Assembly (NCBI GenBank): GCA_028866355.1
Contig: JAGWIH010000141.1
Location: 1 to 6,320 of the forward strand
DNA from: Alphaproteobacteria bacterium
GTDB taxonomy: Bacteria; Pseudomonadota; Alphaproteobacteria; ATCC43930; CGMCC-115725
DNA length: 6,320 bases
Direction of reading: 5' to 3'
The notes under the pieces were generated by a model. That model saw nothing but the letters and a program-made list of their open reading frames with translations. It was not told the origin of the DNA and searched no databases. Shown here piece by piece: positions 1 through 6,320 of the stretch (position 1 is its first letter; each line of letters begins with the position of its first letter). Both the position numbers and the translations under genes were made by a program.

Positions 1-26
1 ATCGCGCCCTAAACCCCGGGTTTTAC

Positions 27-32
27 AGAGGA
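27..32 (+). promoter_or_regulatory. Ribosome binding site of the msbA-type gene
   Basis: AGAGGA lies 10 nt before the TTG at 43 and is the only convincing Shine-Dalgarno-like sequence seen at a gene start in this window. It decides the start of the ABC exporter. The reading frame of that gene has a stop (TAA) at 10-12, no ATG or GTG lies between that stop and 43, and the next in-frame ATG at 112 has no purine-rich sequence in front of it. I see no recognisable promoter in positions 1-42, so the transcription start of the cluster is probably further upstream, outside the window. Confidence 0.6.
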
Positions 33-42
33 TTCCGGTCGC

Positions 43-1860
43 TTGAGTATCGATGCTACGTCGCGCGACGCCGCGAAGCGGCAGTCGGCCACCCTGCCGC
101 TGCTACGCCGGATGATCGGTCAATTCGTGCGTCCCTATGTCGGCCGTCTGGCGCTCGCGCTCGTTTGCATGGGTCTGATGGCCGGCGCAACCGCGACCAA
201 CGCCTGGTTGATGCAGCCGATGCTCGACCGCGTCTTCGTTGCACACGACGCGAAGCTACTGCTGGTGATTCCGGCGGCGATTGTCGTGCTCGCGTTTATC
301 AAGGGCTTCGCCAATTACGGCCAAACCGTGCTGATGACCAACGTCGGCCAGCGCGTCGTCGGCGACGTTCAGGCTGCATTGTTCGCGCGCATGATGCGCA
401 ATGACCTTGCCTTCTTTCACGCCAATCCAACCGGGACGCTGATCTCGCGCTTCACCACCGACGCCGTCATGTTGCGCGCAGCGGCAACGGACATTCTCGC
501 CAACATCGGCAAGAACGCGGTGACCGCATTGTTCCTCGGCGCGCTCATGTTCTATCAGGATTGGCGCCTGGCGCTGGTGGCAATGGTGGTGTTTCCGCTC
601 GCCGTTCGGCCGCTGATCAGCATCGGCAAGCGCATGCGGCGCGTCTCGGCCAACACCCAGGCCGAGGTTGGTCTATTCATGACGCTGCTCAATCAGACGT
701 TCCAGGGCGCACGACACGTCAAGGCCTATGGGATGGAGACGTACGAGATCTCGCGCGTGCGCCAAATAATCCGCAACATCGTCAAGCTGGTGAACCGCGC
801 TGCGCGCATCCGTGCCGTCGCCTCGCCGCTGATGGAGACGCTCGGTGGCATCGCCGTGGCGCTGGTCATCCTTTATGGCGGCCACCAGGTCTTGGTCGGC
901 GCGCGGACGCCCGGAACCTTCTTCTCGTTCGTCACAGCTTTGCTGCTCGCTTATCAGCCGGTAAAAACCCTGGCCGGGATCAATGCCAGCCTCCAGGAAG
1001 GCATGGCGGCAGCGCAGCGCATTTTCGCCGTCCTCGACACCGAGCCGACGATCATCGATGCACCGAACGCCAAGCCGCTGGCGGTCAAAGGCGGCGAGAT
1101 CCGCTTTCATGACGTGCAATTCAGCTATGCCAACGGCGCCGTCGCGCTGCGCGGCGTTTCATTGACCGTGCCGGCGGGCAAGCGGGTCGCGCTGGTCGGC
1201 TCCTCGGGCGCCGGCAAGTCGACGATCCTGAACCTGGTGCCGCGCTTCCACGATGCGACCACCGGCAGCATCACGATCGACGGCCAGCCGTTGCGCGAGG
1301 TCACGCTTGCCAGCGTGCGCGGTGCGATGGCGCTGGTCAGCCAGGAAATCACGCTGTTCGACGACACCATCAAGGCCAACATCGCCTATGGTCGCGTGGG
1401 CGCTGCCGACGCCGAGATCATCGCCGCCGCCAAGGCCGCCGCGGCCGACGATTTCATCCGCCGATTGCCGCAGGGTTACGACACCATGGTCGGCGAGCAC
1501 GGCGTCAAATTGTCGGGCGGCCAGCGTCAGCGCATCGCCATCGCCCGCGCCATGCTCAAGGATGCGCCGATCCTCCTGCTGGACGAGGCCACGTCGTCTC
1601 TCGACGCCGAATCCGAACGCCACGTGCAGGCGGCATTGGACACGCTGATGCAAGGCCGCACGACGGTGGTGATCGCCCATCGTCTATCGACCGTGACCGG
1701 CGCAGACCTGATCTACGTGATCGACGGCGGACGCGTCGTCGAGCACGGCACGCACGCCGAACTGCTGCGCCAGCAGGGCGCCTATGCGCGGCTTTACGCG
1801 CTGCAATTCGCCGACCAGGCCGTGGCCGAGCCGGCGCCGCGCGCCATCCGGGCGTCTTAG
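43..1860 (+). CDS. msbA: MsbA-type lipid A / lipid ABC exporter (ATPase-permease fusion)
   Basis: This 605-aa protein is a half-transporter of the ABC exporter family, expected to work as a homodimer in the inner membrane and, like MsbA, to flip lipid A-core to the periplasmic face using ATP. Residues about 30-320 form the membrane domain, with hydrophobic segments near 35-55, 72-92, 160-195, 258-285 and 292-311. The ATPase domain follows, from about residue 350. It has an intact Walker A (GSSGAGKST, 386-394), Q-loop Gln434, ABC signature LSGGQ (490-494), Walker B ILLLDE (510-515), D-loop SSLD (518-521) and switch His546. The length fits MsbA, which is about 580-600 aa. The start is TTG at 43, supported by AGAGGA at 27-32. 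It is the first gene of the lipid A cluster seen here and the next start follows 3 nt after its stop. The family assignment is certain. The lipid A substrate is inferred from the neighbours, since sequence alone does not separate MsbA from other lipid or multidrug exporters. Confidence 0.9.
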   Translation: MSIDATSRDAAKRQSATLPLLRRMIGQFVRPYVGRLALALVCMGLMAGATATNAWLMQPMLDRVFVAHDAKLLLVIPAAIVVLAFIKGFANYGQTVLMTNVGQRVVGDVQAALFARMMRNDLAFFHANPTGTLISRFTTDAVMLRAAATDILANIGKNAVTALFLGALMFYQDWRLALVAMVVFPLAVRPLISIGKRMRRVSANTQAEVGLFMTLLNQTFQGARHVKAYGMETYEISRVRQIIRNIVKLVNRAARIRAVASPLMETLGGIAVALVILYGGHQVLVGARTPGTFFSFVTALLLAYQPVKTLAGINASLQEGMAAAQRIFAVLDTEPTIIDAPNAKPLAVKGGEIRFHDVQFSYANGAVALRGVSLTVPAGKRVALVGSSGAGKSTILNLVPRFHDATTGSITIDGQPLREVTLASVRGAMALVSQEITLFDDTIKANIAYGRVGAADAEIIAAAKAAAADDFIRRLPQGYDTMVGEHGVKLSGGQRQRIAIARAMLKDAPILLLDEATSSLDAESERHVQAALDTLMQGRTTVVIAHRLSTVTGADLIYVIDGGRVVEHGTHAELLRQQGAYARLYALQFADQAVAEPAPRAIRAS

Positions 1861-1863
1861 CGC

Positions 1864-2607
1864 ATGGGCTGGGCGAAGCGCGTCCTGCGCCGGGACGGTG
1901 TGCGGCGTTTCCTGTGCTGGCTGGTGTCGCTCTATATCCGGCTGGTGCACGCGACGGGCGCGTGGACGGTCGAAGGCGAAGCGATTCCCGCAGCGCTCCA
2001 TGCCGCGCAGCGGCCATTCATCCTGGCCTTCTGGCATGGCCGCCTCTTGATGATGCCCTGCGCCTGGCAGCGCGGCGTGCCGATTCACATGCTCATTTCC
2101 GGGCACCGTGACGGACGCATCATCGCCGACGCGGTACGCCATTTCGGCATCGATTCGATCGCCGGCTCGACGACCACCGGCGGCTCATCGGCGTTGCGCG
2201 GCATGGTGCGCTATCTGAAAGCCGGCGAATGCGTCGGCATCACGCCCGACGGGCCCGACGGTCCCGCCATGCGCGCCTCGGCCGGAATCGTCGCCGTGGC
2301 GCGGCTCGCCGGCGTCGCAATCGTGCCGTTGGCCTATGCCACGCAGCGGCGGCGCATTCTCGACACCTGGGATCGCTTCCACCTGCCGTTGCCATTCTCG
2401 CGCGGGGCGTTCATCTGGGACACGCCGATCGAAGTGCCCGTCGAGCTCGACGATGCCGGCGTCGAGCGCTGTCGCGCGCGCATCGAGCAGCGGCTCAACG
2501 CGATCACCGCGGAAGCCGATCGCCGCGTCGGCCGCGAGCAGGTGTCGCCCGGAACCCAATCACGCCAGACGCTGCGTCGCATGCAGCGCCAGAACGGTCA
2601 CGGATGA
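1864..2607 (+). CDS. DUF374 lysophospholipid acyltransferase-like protein, candidate lipid A acyltransferase
   Basis: This 247-aa protein matches the DUF374 family, which is related to the lysophospholipid acyltransferases. Visible family motifs are FWHGRLLMMP (56-65, with His58), SGHRDGRIIA (79-88, with His81) and GITPDGPDGP (125-134). A hydrophobic stretch near 16-28 could anchor it to the inner membrane. The classic HX4D/E motif of LpxL-type enzymes is not obvious, so His58 or His81 with Asp83 are the plausible catalytic positions. The start ATG lies 3 nt after the exporter's stop with no clear ribosome binding site, which suggests re-initiation by ribosomes finishing that gene. The stop overlaps the waaA start. 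To my knowledge the epsilonproteobacterial lipid A acyltransferase LpxJ belongs to this family, and the position between msbA and waaA supports a similar job here. That role is inference. The last 20 or so residues are polar, basic and probably not part of the fold. Confidence 0.85.
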   Translation: MGWAKRVLRRDGVRRFLCWLVSLYIRLVHATGAWTVEGEAIPAALHAAQRPFILAFWHGRLLMMPCAWQRGVPIHMLISGHRDGRIIADAVRHFGIDSIAGSTTTGGSSALRGMVRYLKAGECVGITPDGPDGPAMRASAGIVAVARLAGVAIVPLAYATQRRRILDTWDRFHLPLPFSRGAFIWDTPIEVPVELDDAGVERCRARIEQRLNAITAEADRRVGREQVSPGTQSRQTLRRMQRQNGHG

Positions 2608-3902
2608 GTCGGCTGCTTTCGCTTTACCGGGGCGGCACGTCAGCGCTCGGGCCGCTGGTCGCGCTCTATTTGGCGCACCGCATGTCGCGCGGCAAAGAGG
2701 ACCCAGAACGGTTCGCAGAGCGCCAGGGCATCGCATCGCTGCCGCGGCCGGCCGGTCCGCTGGTCTGGGTGCACGCCGCCAGCATCGGCGAAGCCGTGTC
2801 GATGCTGTCGCTGATCGACCGTCTGCTGGTCGAGCGTCCGCATCTGTCGGTGCTCGTCACCACCGGCACGGTGACGTCGGCGCGGCTTCTCGCCAATCGC
2901 TTGCCGGGCGATCGCGCCTGGCACCAATATGTGCCGGTCGATCGCTGCGCCTACGTCCGGCGCTTCCTCGAACATTGGCGGCCGGATTTGGCGCTGTGGG
3001 TCGAGTCCGAGCTGTGGCCCAACCTGATCGCCGAGACTAACCGTTTTGGCGTGCCGCTGTTGCTGCTTAACGGCCGTATGTCGGCGAAGTCGTTTCACGG
3101 TTGGCAGCGTCTGCCGGGATTGATCGCGCCGCTGTTGGCGAGCTTCGATCTCTGCCTGGCGCAGGACGACGCGCAAGCCGCGCGGCTGAAACAGCTCGGC
3201 GCCGCCGGCGCAACGTCGGTCGGCAATCTCAAGGCGGCGGCCGCGCCGCTACCTGTCGATCAAGGCGAACTCGCGCGATTGGCGGCGGGACTCGCCGGCC
3301 GCACCATCTGGCTCGCGGCCTCAACCCATCCCGGTGAAGAAAACGCCGCGGCGCTGGTCCATCGGCGGCTGCGCGCCAAACATCCCAACCTGCTGACGAT
3401 CATCGCGCCGCGCCATCCGGCACGCAGCGGCGAGATCGGCCTGCTGCTGGAAGCACAAGGTCTCCGCGTCGTACGCCGTTCGCGTGACGAGCGCATCGAT
3501 CGCGGCGCTGACGTTTATCTGGCCGACACGCTGGGCGAGCTTGGCCTTTTTTATCGCCTCGCCGGCATCGCCTTCATCGGCGGCTCGCTCACACCCAAAG
3601 GCGGCCATAATCCGATCGAGGCGGCGCTACTCGATTGCGCCATCCTGCACGGACCCGATATGAGCAACACGGCCGGCGCGGCCGAAGCATTGGCCGCCGC
3701 CGGCGCATCGATTCAGGTCGATGACGCCGAGGCGCTCGCTGCGGCCGTCGGCCGATTGATCGATGATCCAGTGGAGCGTGCCGCGCGCGCCGCCGCCGCC
3801 GCCGGCATCGCCGCCGACAATCAGGCGGTGCTGGACGCCGTGATGAAGCGCATCGCGCCGTGGCTCGACCGGCTCGCGCCCCATGCCGCCAAGCGCGCCT
3901 GA
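2604..3902 (+). CDS. waaA: 3-deoxy-D-manno-octulosonic acid (Kdo) transferase
   Basis: WaaA (KdtA) moves Kdo from CMP-Kdo onto the lipid A precursor at the cytoplasmic face of the inner membrane. The 432-aa length is close to the roughly 425 aa of the E. coli enzyme. An N-terminal hydrophobic segment (about 15-27) is followed by the family motif GKEDPERFAERQG (30-42). HAASIGEAVS (57-66) contains Glu63, matching the family's catalytic Glu. VESELWPN (133-140) and GGSLTPKGGHNPIEAA (326-341), typical of this GT30 family, are also intact. The frame is open upstream to 2229, but that extension is Arg-rich and is a shadow of the DUF374 gene. The ATG at 2604 overlaps that gene's TGA as ATGA, and the family's typical N-terminus begins there. 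The C-terminus contains an Ala-rich run encoded by five GCC codons. Whether it adds one Kdo or two cannot be read from the sequence. Confidence 0.96.
   Translation: MSRLLSLYRGGTSALGPLVALYLAHRMSRGKEDPERFAERQGIASLPRPAGPLVWVHAASIGEAVSMLSLIDRLLVERPHLSVLVTTGTVTSARLLANRLPGDRAWHQYVPVDRCAYVRRFLEHWRPDLALWVESELWPNLIAETNRFGVPLLLLNGRMSAKSFHGWQRLPGLIAPLLASFDLCLAQDDAQAARLKQLGAAGATSVGNLKAAAAPLPVDQGELARLAAGLAGRTIWLAASTHPGEENAAALVHRRLRAKHPNLLTIIAPRHPARSGEIGLLLEAQGLRVVRRSRDERIDRGADVYLADTLGELGLFYRLAGIAFIGGSLTPKGGHNPIEAALLDCAILHGPDMSNTAGAAEALAAAGASIQVDDAEALAAAVGRLIDDPVERAARAAAAAGIAADNQAVLDAVMKRIAPWLDRLAPHAAKRA
3789..3803 (+). repeat. (GCC)5 trinucleotide run inside waaA
   Basis: Five consecutive GCC codons encode Ala396-400 in an Ala-rich C-terminal helix of WaaA. 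The run keeps frame if it expands or contracts by whole units. It is most likely just a result of high GC content and an Ala-rich helix. Confidence 0.6.
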
Positions 3903-4863
3903 TTTCTGGGCGCGGCGCGGCGCGTTGTCGCTGCTCTTGGCGCCGCTCGGTTGCCTTTACGGTGCCGCCGGAATGATGCGACGCGCCGGGGTCCGCGCCG
4001 AACGCGCGCCGGTGCCAGTGATCTGCGTCGGCAATCTGGTGGCGGGCGGCGCCGGCAAGACGCCCGTCGTCGCCGATCTGGCGCGCCGGCTGATCAGGCG
4101 CGGCGTCGCTGCGCACGTTCTGAGCCGCGGGTACGGCGGCACGTTGCCGGGACCGGTTCAAGTCGATCCGGCGCGGCACGACGCGGCCGCGGTCGGCGAC
4201 GAGCCCTTGATGCTGGCGCGCGGCGTGCCGACTTGGGTGGCACGCGACCGCGCCGCGGGCGCCCGGGCGGCCGCGGCGGCCGGCGCGGAGGCGATCGTGA
4301 TGGATGACGGACTGCAGAACCCGACGCTCGCCAAGGACCTCTCGCTCGTCGTGTTCGACGGCGGTTATGGCTTTGGCAACCGACGCGTTATGCCGGCCGG
4401 ACCGTTACGCGAAGGCATCGCGCGCGGCTTGGCGCGCGCCGATGCGGCGATCATGCTTGGCGACGACCGGACCGGCGCCGCGACATGGCTCGGCGCGACC
4501 CCGGTCCTGCAGGCCGAGCCAGTGACGCCGACGGCCGACATTGCCGGCCGGGCCTTCGTATTGTTCGCCGGTATCGGCCGGCCGCAGAAATTCTTCGATC
4601 ATTTCGCCAAGACTGATGCGCGGATCATCGCGAGGCACGGCTTTCCCGACCACCATCTCTACAGCGAGAGCGAGCTGACGGCGCTCGCCAACACGGCGCA
4701 AAAAGCGGGCGCAACGCTGATGACCACGGAAAAAGACTGGGTGCGCCTTGCGCCGGTTTGGCGGACGCGCGTCCGATATCTGCCGTTGGCCATCGGCTGG
4801 CGCGACGAAGCGGCGCTCGACCGCTTGCTCGACTGCGCACTCAAACGGACGGCGCATGGCTGA
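3883..4863 (+). CDS. lpxK: Tetraacyldisaccharide 4'-kinase
   Basis: LpxK phosphorylates the 4' position of the tetraacyldisaccharide-1-phosphate to give lipid IVA, using ATP at the cytoplasmic face of the inner membrane. The protein has 326 aa, normal for the family. The N-terminus (PDFW at 6-9, then a hydrophobic helix about 14-31) is the usual membrane-associated start of LpxK and supports the ATG at 3883, even though it lies 20 nt inside waaA. The P-loop is GNLVAGGAGKTP (50-61, Lys59). SRGYGG (81-86), VGDEP (104-108), the Walker B-like DDGLQ (141-145), GPLRE (173-177), FPDHH (254-258) and TTEKDWVRL (281-289) are all present. Asp106 and a His of the FPDHH motif are the likely counterparts of the catalytic Asp/His pair known from the Aquifex enzyme; that mapping is from spacing, not from an alignment. 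No strong ribosome binding site is visible, so translation probably depends on that of waaA. Confidence 0.96.
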   Translation: MPPSAPDFWARRGALSLLLAPLGCLYGAAGMMRRAGVRAERAPVPVICVGNLVAGGAGKTPVVADLARRLIRRGVAAHVLSRGYGGTLPGPVQVDPARHDAAAVGDEPLMLARGVPTWVARDRAAGARAAAAAGAEAIVMDDGLQNPTLAKDLSLVVFDGGYGFGNRRVMPAGPLREGIARGLARADAAIMLGDDRTGAATWLGATPVLQAEPVTPTADIAGRAFVLFAGIGRPQKFFDHFAKTDARIIARHGFPDHHLYSESELTALANTAQKAGATLMTTEKDWVRLAPVWRTRVRYLPLAIGWRDEAALDRLLDCALKRTAHG

Positions 4864-5746
4864 GCGCACCGGCGTCAAGCACGTGCGCGATTGGACCGAA
4901 GGGTTGTTGGCGCGCGTCGCCTTCGCTTTTTTCCGGCTCTTGCCGGTCGACGCGGCATCTGCCGTCGGCGGTTTTCTGGCGCGCAGCATCGGACCGGCAC
5001 TGGGCATCAGCAAACGGGCGCGGCTCAATTTGCGGCGCGCCCTGCCCGACCTTTCCGATGCCGACATTCGCCGCATCGTGCGCGGCATGTGGGATAACCT
5101 CGGCCGGGTCGTCGCGGAATATCCGCATCTCGACAAGTTCAAGCTGTACGAGCCCGGCCGCCGCGTCACGGTCGAGGGGTTTCGCGAAATCGTCGATGCG
5201 CGCGCGCCCGAGATGCGTTTCATTTTCTTCTCGGCGCATTTCGGCAATTGGGAGATCGCGACGCTGGCGGCGACGCAGGCCGGGCTCGACGTCCTCGAGA
5301 TCTATCGCGCCGCCAACAATCCGTTCGTCGACGAAATCATCAACGAGGCGCGCGGCGTCGTCGGCAGCGAGCTAGTTCCGAAGGGTGGCGTCGCCGCACG
5401 ACGCGCCATCGGCGCGCTAGCCGAAGGCAAACATATTTGCATGCTGGTCGATCAAAAAATGAACGACGGCATTGCGGTGCCGTTCTTCGGCCGCGATGCG
5501 ATGACCGCGCCGGCGTTGGCGCGTTTGGCATTGCGTTACGATTGCGTTGTGTTGCCGTGTCGCGTCGAGCGCGTGCACGGCGCAACGTTCCGTTTCGTCG
5601 CCGATCCACCCATTCCGGTGCCGCGAACGGGCGACAGCCAAGCTGACGTGAAACAGCTGATGACCGCCGTCAATGCGGCGGTGGAAGGATGGGTTCGGCG
5701 GCGGCCGGAGCAATGGTTCTGGCTGCACCGGCGCTGGCCGGACTAG
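4856..5746 (+). CDS. lpxL: LpxL/HtrB-family lipid A late acyltransferase
   Basis: This 296-aa enzyme belongs to the LpxL/LpxM family, which adds secondary acyl chains to Kdo-lipid A at the inner membrane. An N-terminal hydrophobic segment (about 17-31) is the usual membrane anchor. The catalytic HX4E motif is intact in SAHFGNWE (126-133, His128 and Glu133). DQKMNDGIAVPFFGR (199-213) and the C-terminal EQWFWLHRRW (285-294) are also typical. The frame is open upstream to 4748, but the ATG at 4856 is preferred: it gives the usual family N-terminus and overlaps the lpxK stop by 8 nt. Family membership is clear. Chain length and acylated position cannot be told from sequence, and LpxM- or LpxP-like specificity is possible. 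The symbol follows the usual naming for the single HtrB-type gene next to lpxK. The 3' end is overlapped on the other strand by the M23 peptidase gene. Confidence 0.9.
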   Translation: MAERTGVKHVRDWTEGLLARVAFAFFRLLPVDAASAVGGFLARSIGPALGISKRARLNLRRALPDLSDADIRRIVRGMWDNLGRVVAEYPHLDKFKLYEPGRRVTVEGFREIVDARAPEMRFIFFSAHFGNWEIATLAATQAGLDVLEIYRAANNPFVDEIINEARGVVGSELVPKGGVAARRAIGALAEGKHICMLVDQKMNDGIAVPFFGRDAMTAPALARLALRYDCVVLPCRVERVHGATFRFVADPPIPVPRTGDSQADVKQLMTAVNAAVEGWVRRRPEQWFWLHRRWPD

Positions 5747-6320
5747 CGGGTTCCGACTGCGGCATCGGGCCGGCGGCGAGCGCCGGATCGAGCCGGACTT
5801 CGCCCCAGACGAGTCCCCAATGCAGATTCGGACCGGTGGCGCGCCCTGTCGCGCCAAGCTCGCCGATGATCTGACCCTGTGTCACGCGATCGCCGGCGCG
5901 TACGGCGATGTTTTGCAGATGGACGTAAAGCGTCGACAGGCCGTAGCCGTGATCGATGATGACGGTGCCGCCGGTGAAATAGAGACCGGCTTTAGCCAGT
6001 GTGACGGTACCGGCGGCGGCCGCCTTAATCGGCGTGCCGGCGGGCGCGGTGATGTCGACGCCGAGATGCGGCTGTCGCGGCTGGCCGTCGAGAAAGGTCT
6101 GGCTGCCATAAACGCCGGTGATCATCCCGGTCACGGGCCATTCGAGGGGCGTCTCGAAAGCGACGCTGTCGCTTTGCCGCGCGAAGGCCTGATCGATTTC
6201 GGCCGCTTCCTGCTTGATGCGCGCCAGCGTCTCCGGCGGTGGCGTGACCTCGGCCGGCGGCAGGTTGTTGATGCGGCGCACATCATAGTGTCGCGGCACA
6301 ATGGCAAGCGTCCGATGCAG
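5670..6320 (-). CDS. M23 (LytM-type) metallopeptidase, 5' end outside window
   Basis: This looks like a periplasmic zinc metallopeptidase of the M23 family, which cuts peptide cross-links of peptidoglycan or, when degenerate, activates amidases. The frame is open to the window edge. A GTG at 6299 is an internal codon, because the sequence before it (LHRTLAIVPRHYDVRRINNL) continues the family's N-terminal domain, so any signal peptide is not visible. The M23 domain includes the first zinc motif HLGVD (His at 6066-6068, Asp at 6054-6056), the TLYVHL motif (His at 5919-5921) and TGPNLHWG (5818-5840), where most relatives have HxH. The first His of that pair is Asn here (codon 5826-5828), while the second (5820-5822) is kept. 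A Pro/Ala-rich tail of about 35 residues follows, and its last 77 bp are antisense to the lpxL-type gene. The gene converges on the lipid A operon and is probably regulated separately. Confidence 0.88.
   Translation of the reverse strand: MHRTLAIVPRHYDVRRINNLPPAEVTPPPETLARIKQEAAEIDQAFARQSDSVAFETPLEWPVTGMITGVYGSQTFLDGQPRQPHLGVDITAPAGTPIKAAAAGTVTLAKAGLYFTGGTVIIDHGYGLSTLYVHLQNIAVRAGDRVTQGQIIGELGATGRATGPNLHWGLVWGEVRLDPALAAGPMPQSEPASPASAGAARTIAPAAAEPILPPPH

Noticed and set aside
11..23. Dyad AAACCC-C-GGGTTT upstream of msbA, as a terminator or operator
   Set aside because: The 1-nt centre is too short for an RNA hairpin, the T-run is only four bases, and it matches no operator I know.
2229..2603. 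N-terminal extension of the waaA frame by 125 codons
   Set aside because: The extension is Arg-rich shadow sequence of the DUF374 gene. The known WaaA N-terminus starts at the ATG at 2604.
3589..4179. A 196-codon open frame on the - strand across waaA and lpxK
   Set aside because: Its composition is low-complexity Arg/Ala/Pro with no family resemblance. It is a shadow of the two + strand genes.
4405..5247. A 280-codon open frame on the - strand across lpxK and the lpxL-type gene
   Set aside because: Its product is Arg-rich with no recognisable motif and it lies opposite two well-supported genes. In high-GC DNA such antisense frames are expected.
5770..5786. Inverted repeat CCGGCG-GCGAG-CGCCGG, 24 nt past the lpxL-type stop, as a terminator
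   Set aside because: The 6-bp GC stem has no T-tract on either strand and lies within M23 codons. Such repeats are common by chance at this GC content.
5670..6299. GTG at 6299 as the true start of the M23 gene
   Set aside because: The frame remains open to the window edge and the preceding residues continue the conserved N-terminal region, so the gene is cut by the window rather than starting here.

Overview
This is a fully coding, GC-rich stretch with strong G/C bias at third codon positions. It looks like an alphaproteobacterium: the order msbA-like ABC exporter, DUF374 acyltransferase, waaA, lpxK is one I associate with that class, and the proteins have Ala/Arg-rich alphaproteobacterial sequence style. 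The order or genus cannot be fixed from the window. No RNA gene, mobile element, CRISPR array or phage feature was seen.

Positions 43-5746 on the + strand hold five tightly packed genes: an MsbA-type lipid exporter (43-1860), a DUF374 lysophospholipid-acyltransferase-like protein (1864-2607), Kdo transferase WaaA (2604-3902), tetraacyldisaccharide 4'-kinase LpxK (3883-4863) and an LpxL/HtrB-family late acyltransferase (4856-5746). The junctions are a 3-nt gap and overlaps of 4, 20 and 8 nt, so this is almost certainly one transcript with translational coupling. Together the genes cover the late part of lipid A synthesis at the inner membrane: 4'-phosphorylation (LpxK), Kdo addition (WaaA), secondary acylation (LpxL, possibly also the DUF374 protein), then flipping across the membrane (MsbA).

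Positions 5670-6320 on the - strand hold the 3' part of a convergent M23 (LytM-type) metallopeptidase gene whose 5' end lies outside the window. Its last 77 bp are antisense to the end of the lpxL-type gene. Its active-site HxH motif reads NLH, so one of the expected histidines is Asn.

This is mostly ordinary envelope-biogenesis DNA and I see no wholly new system. The points most worth a second look are the DUF374 protein as a candidate non-canonical lipid A acyltransferase, the His-to-Asn change in the M23 protein, the antisense 3' overlap, and a TTG start that may overlap the stop of an upstream gene as TTGA.
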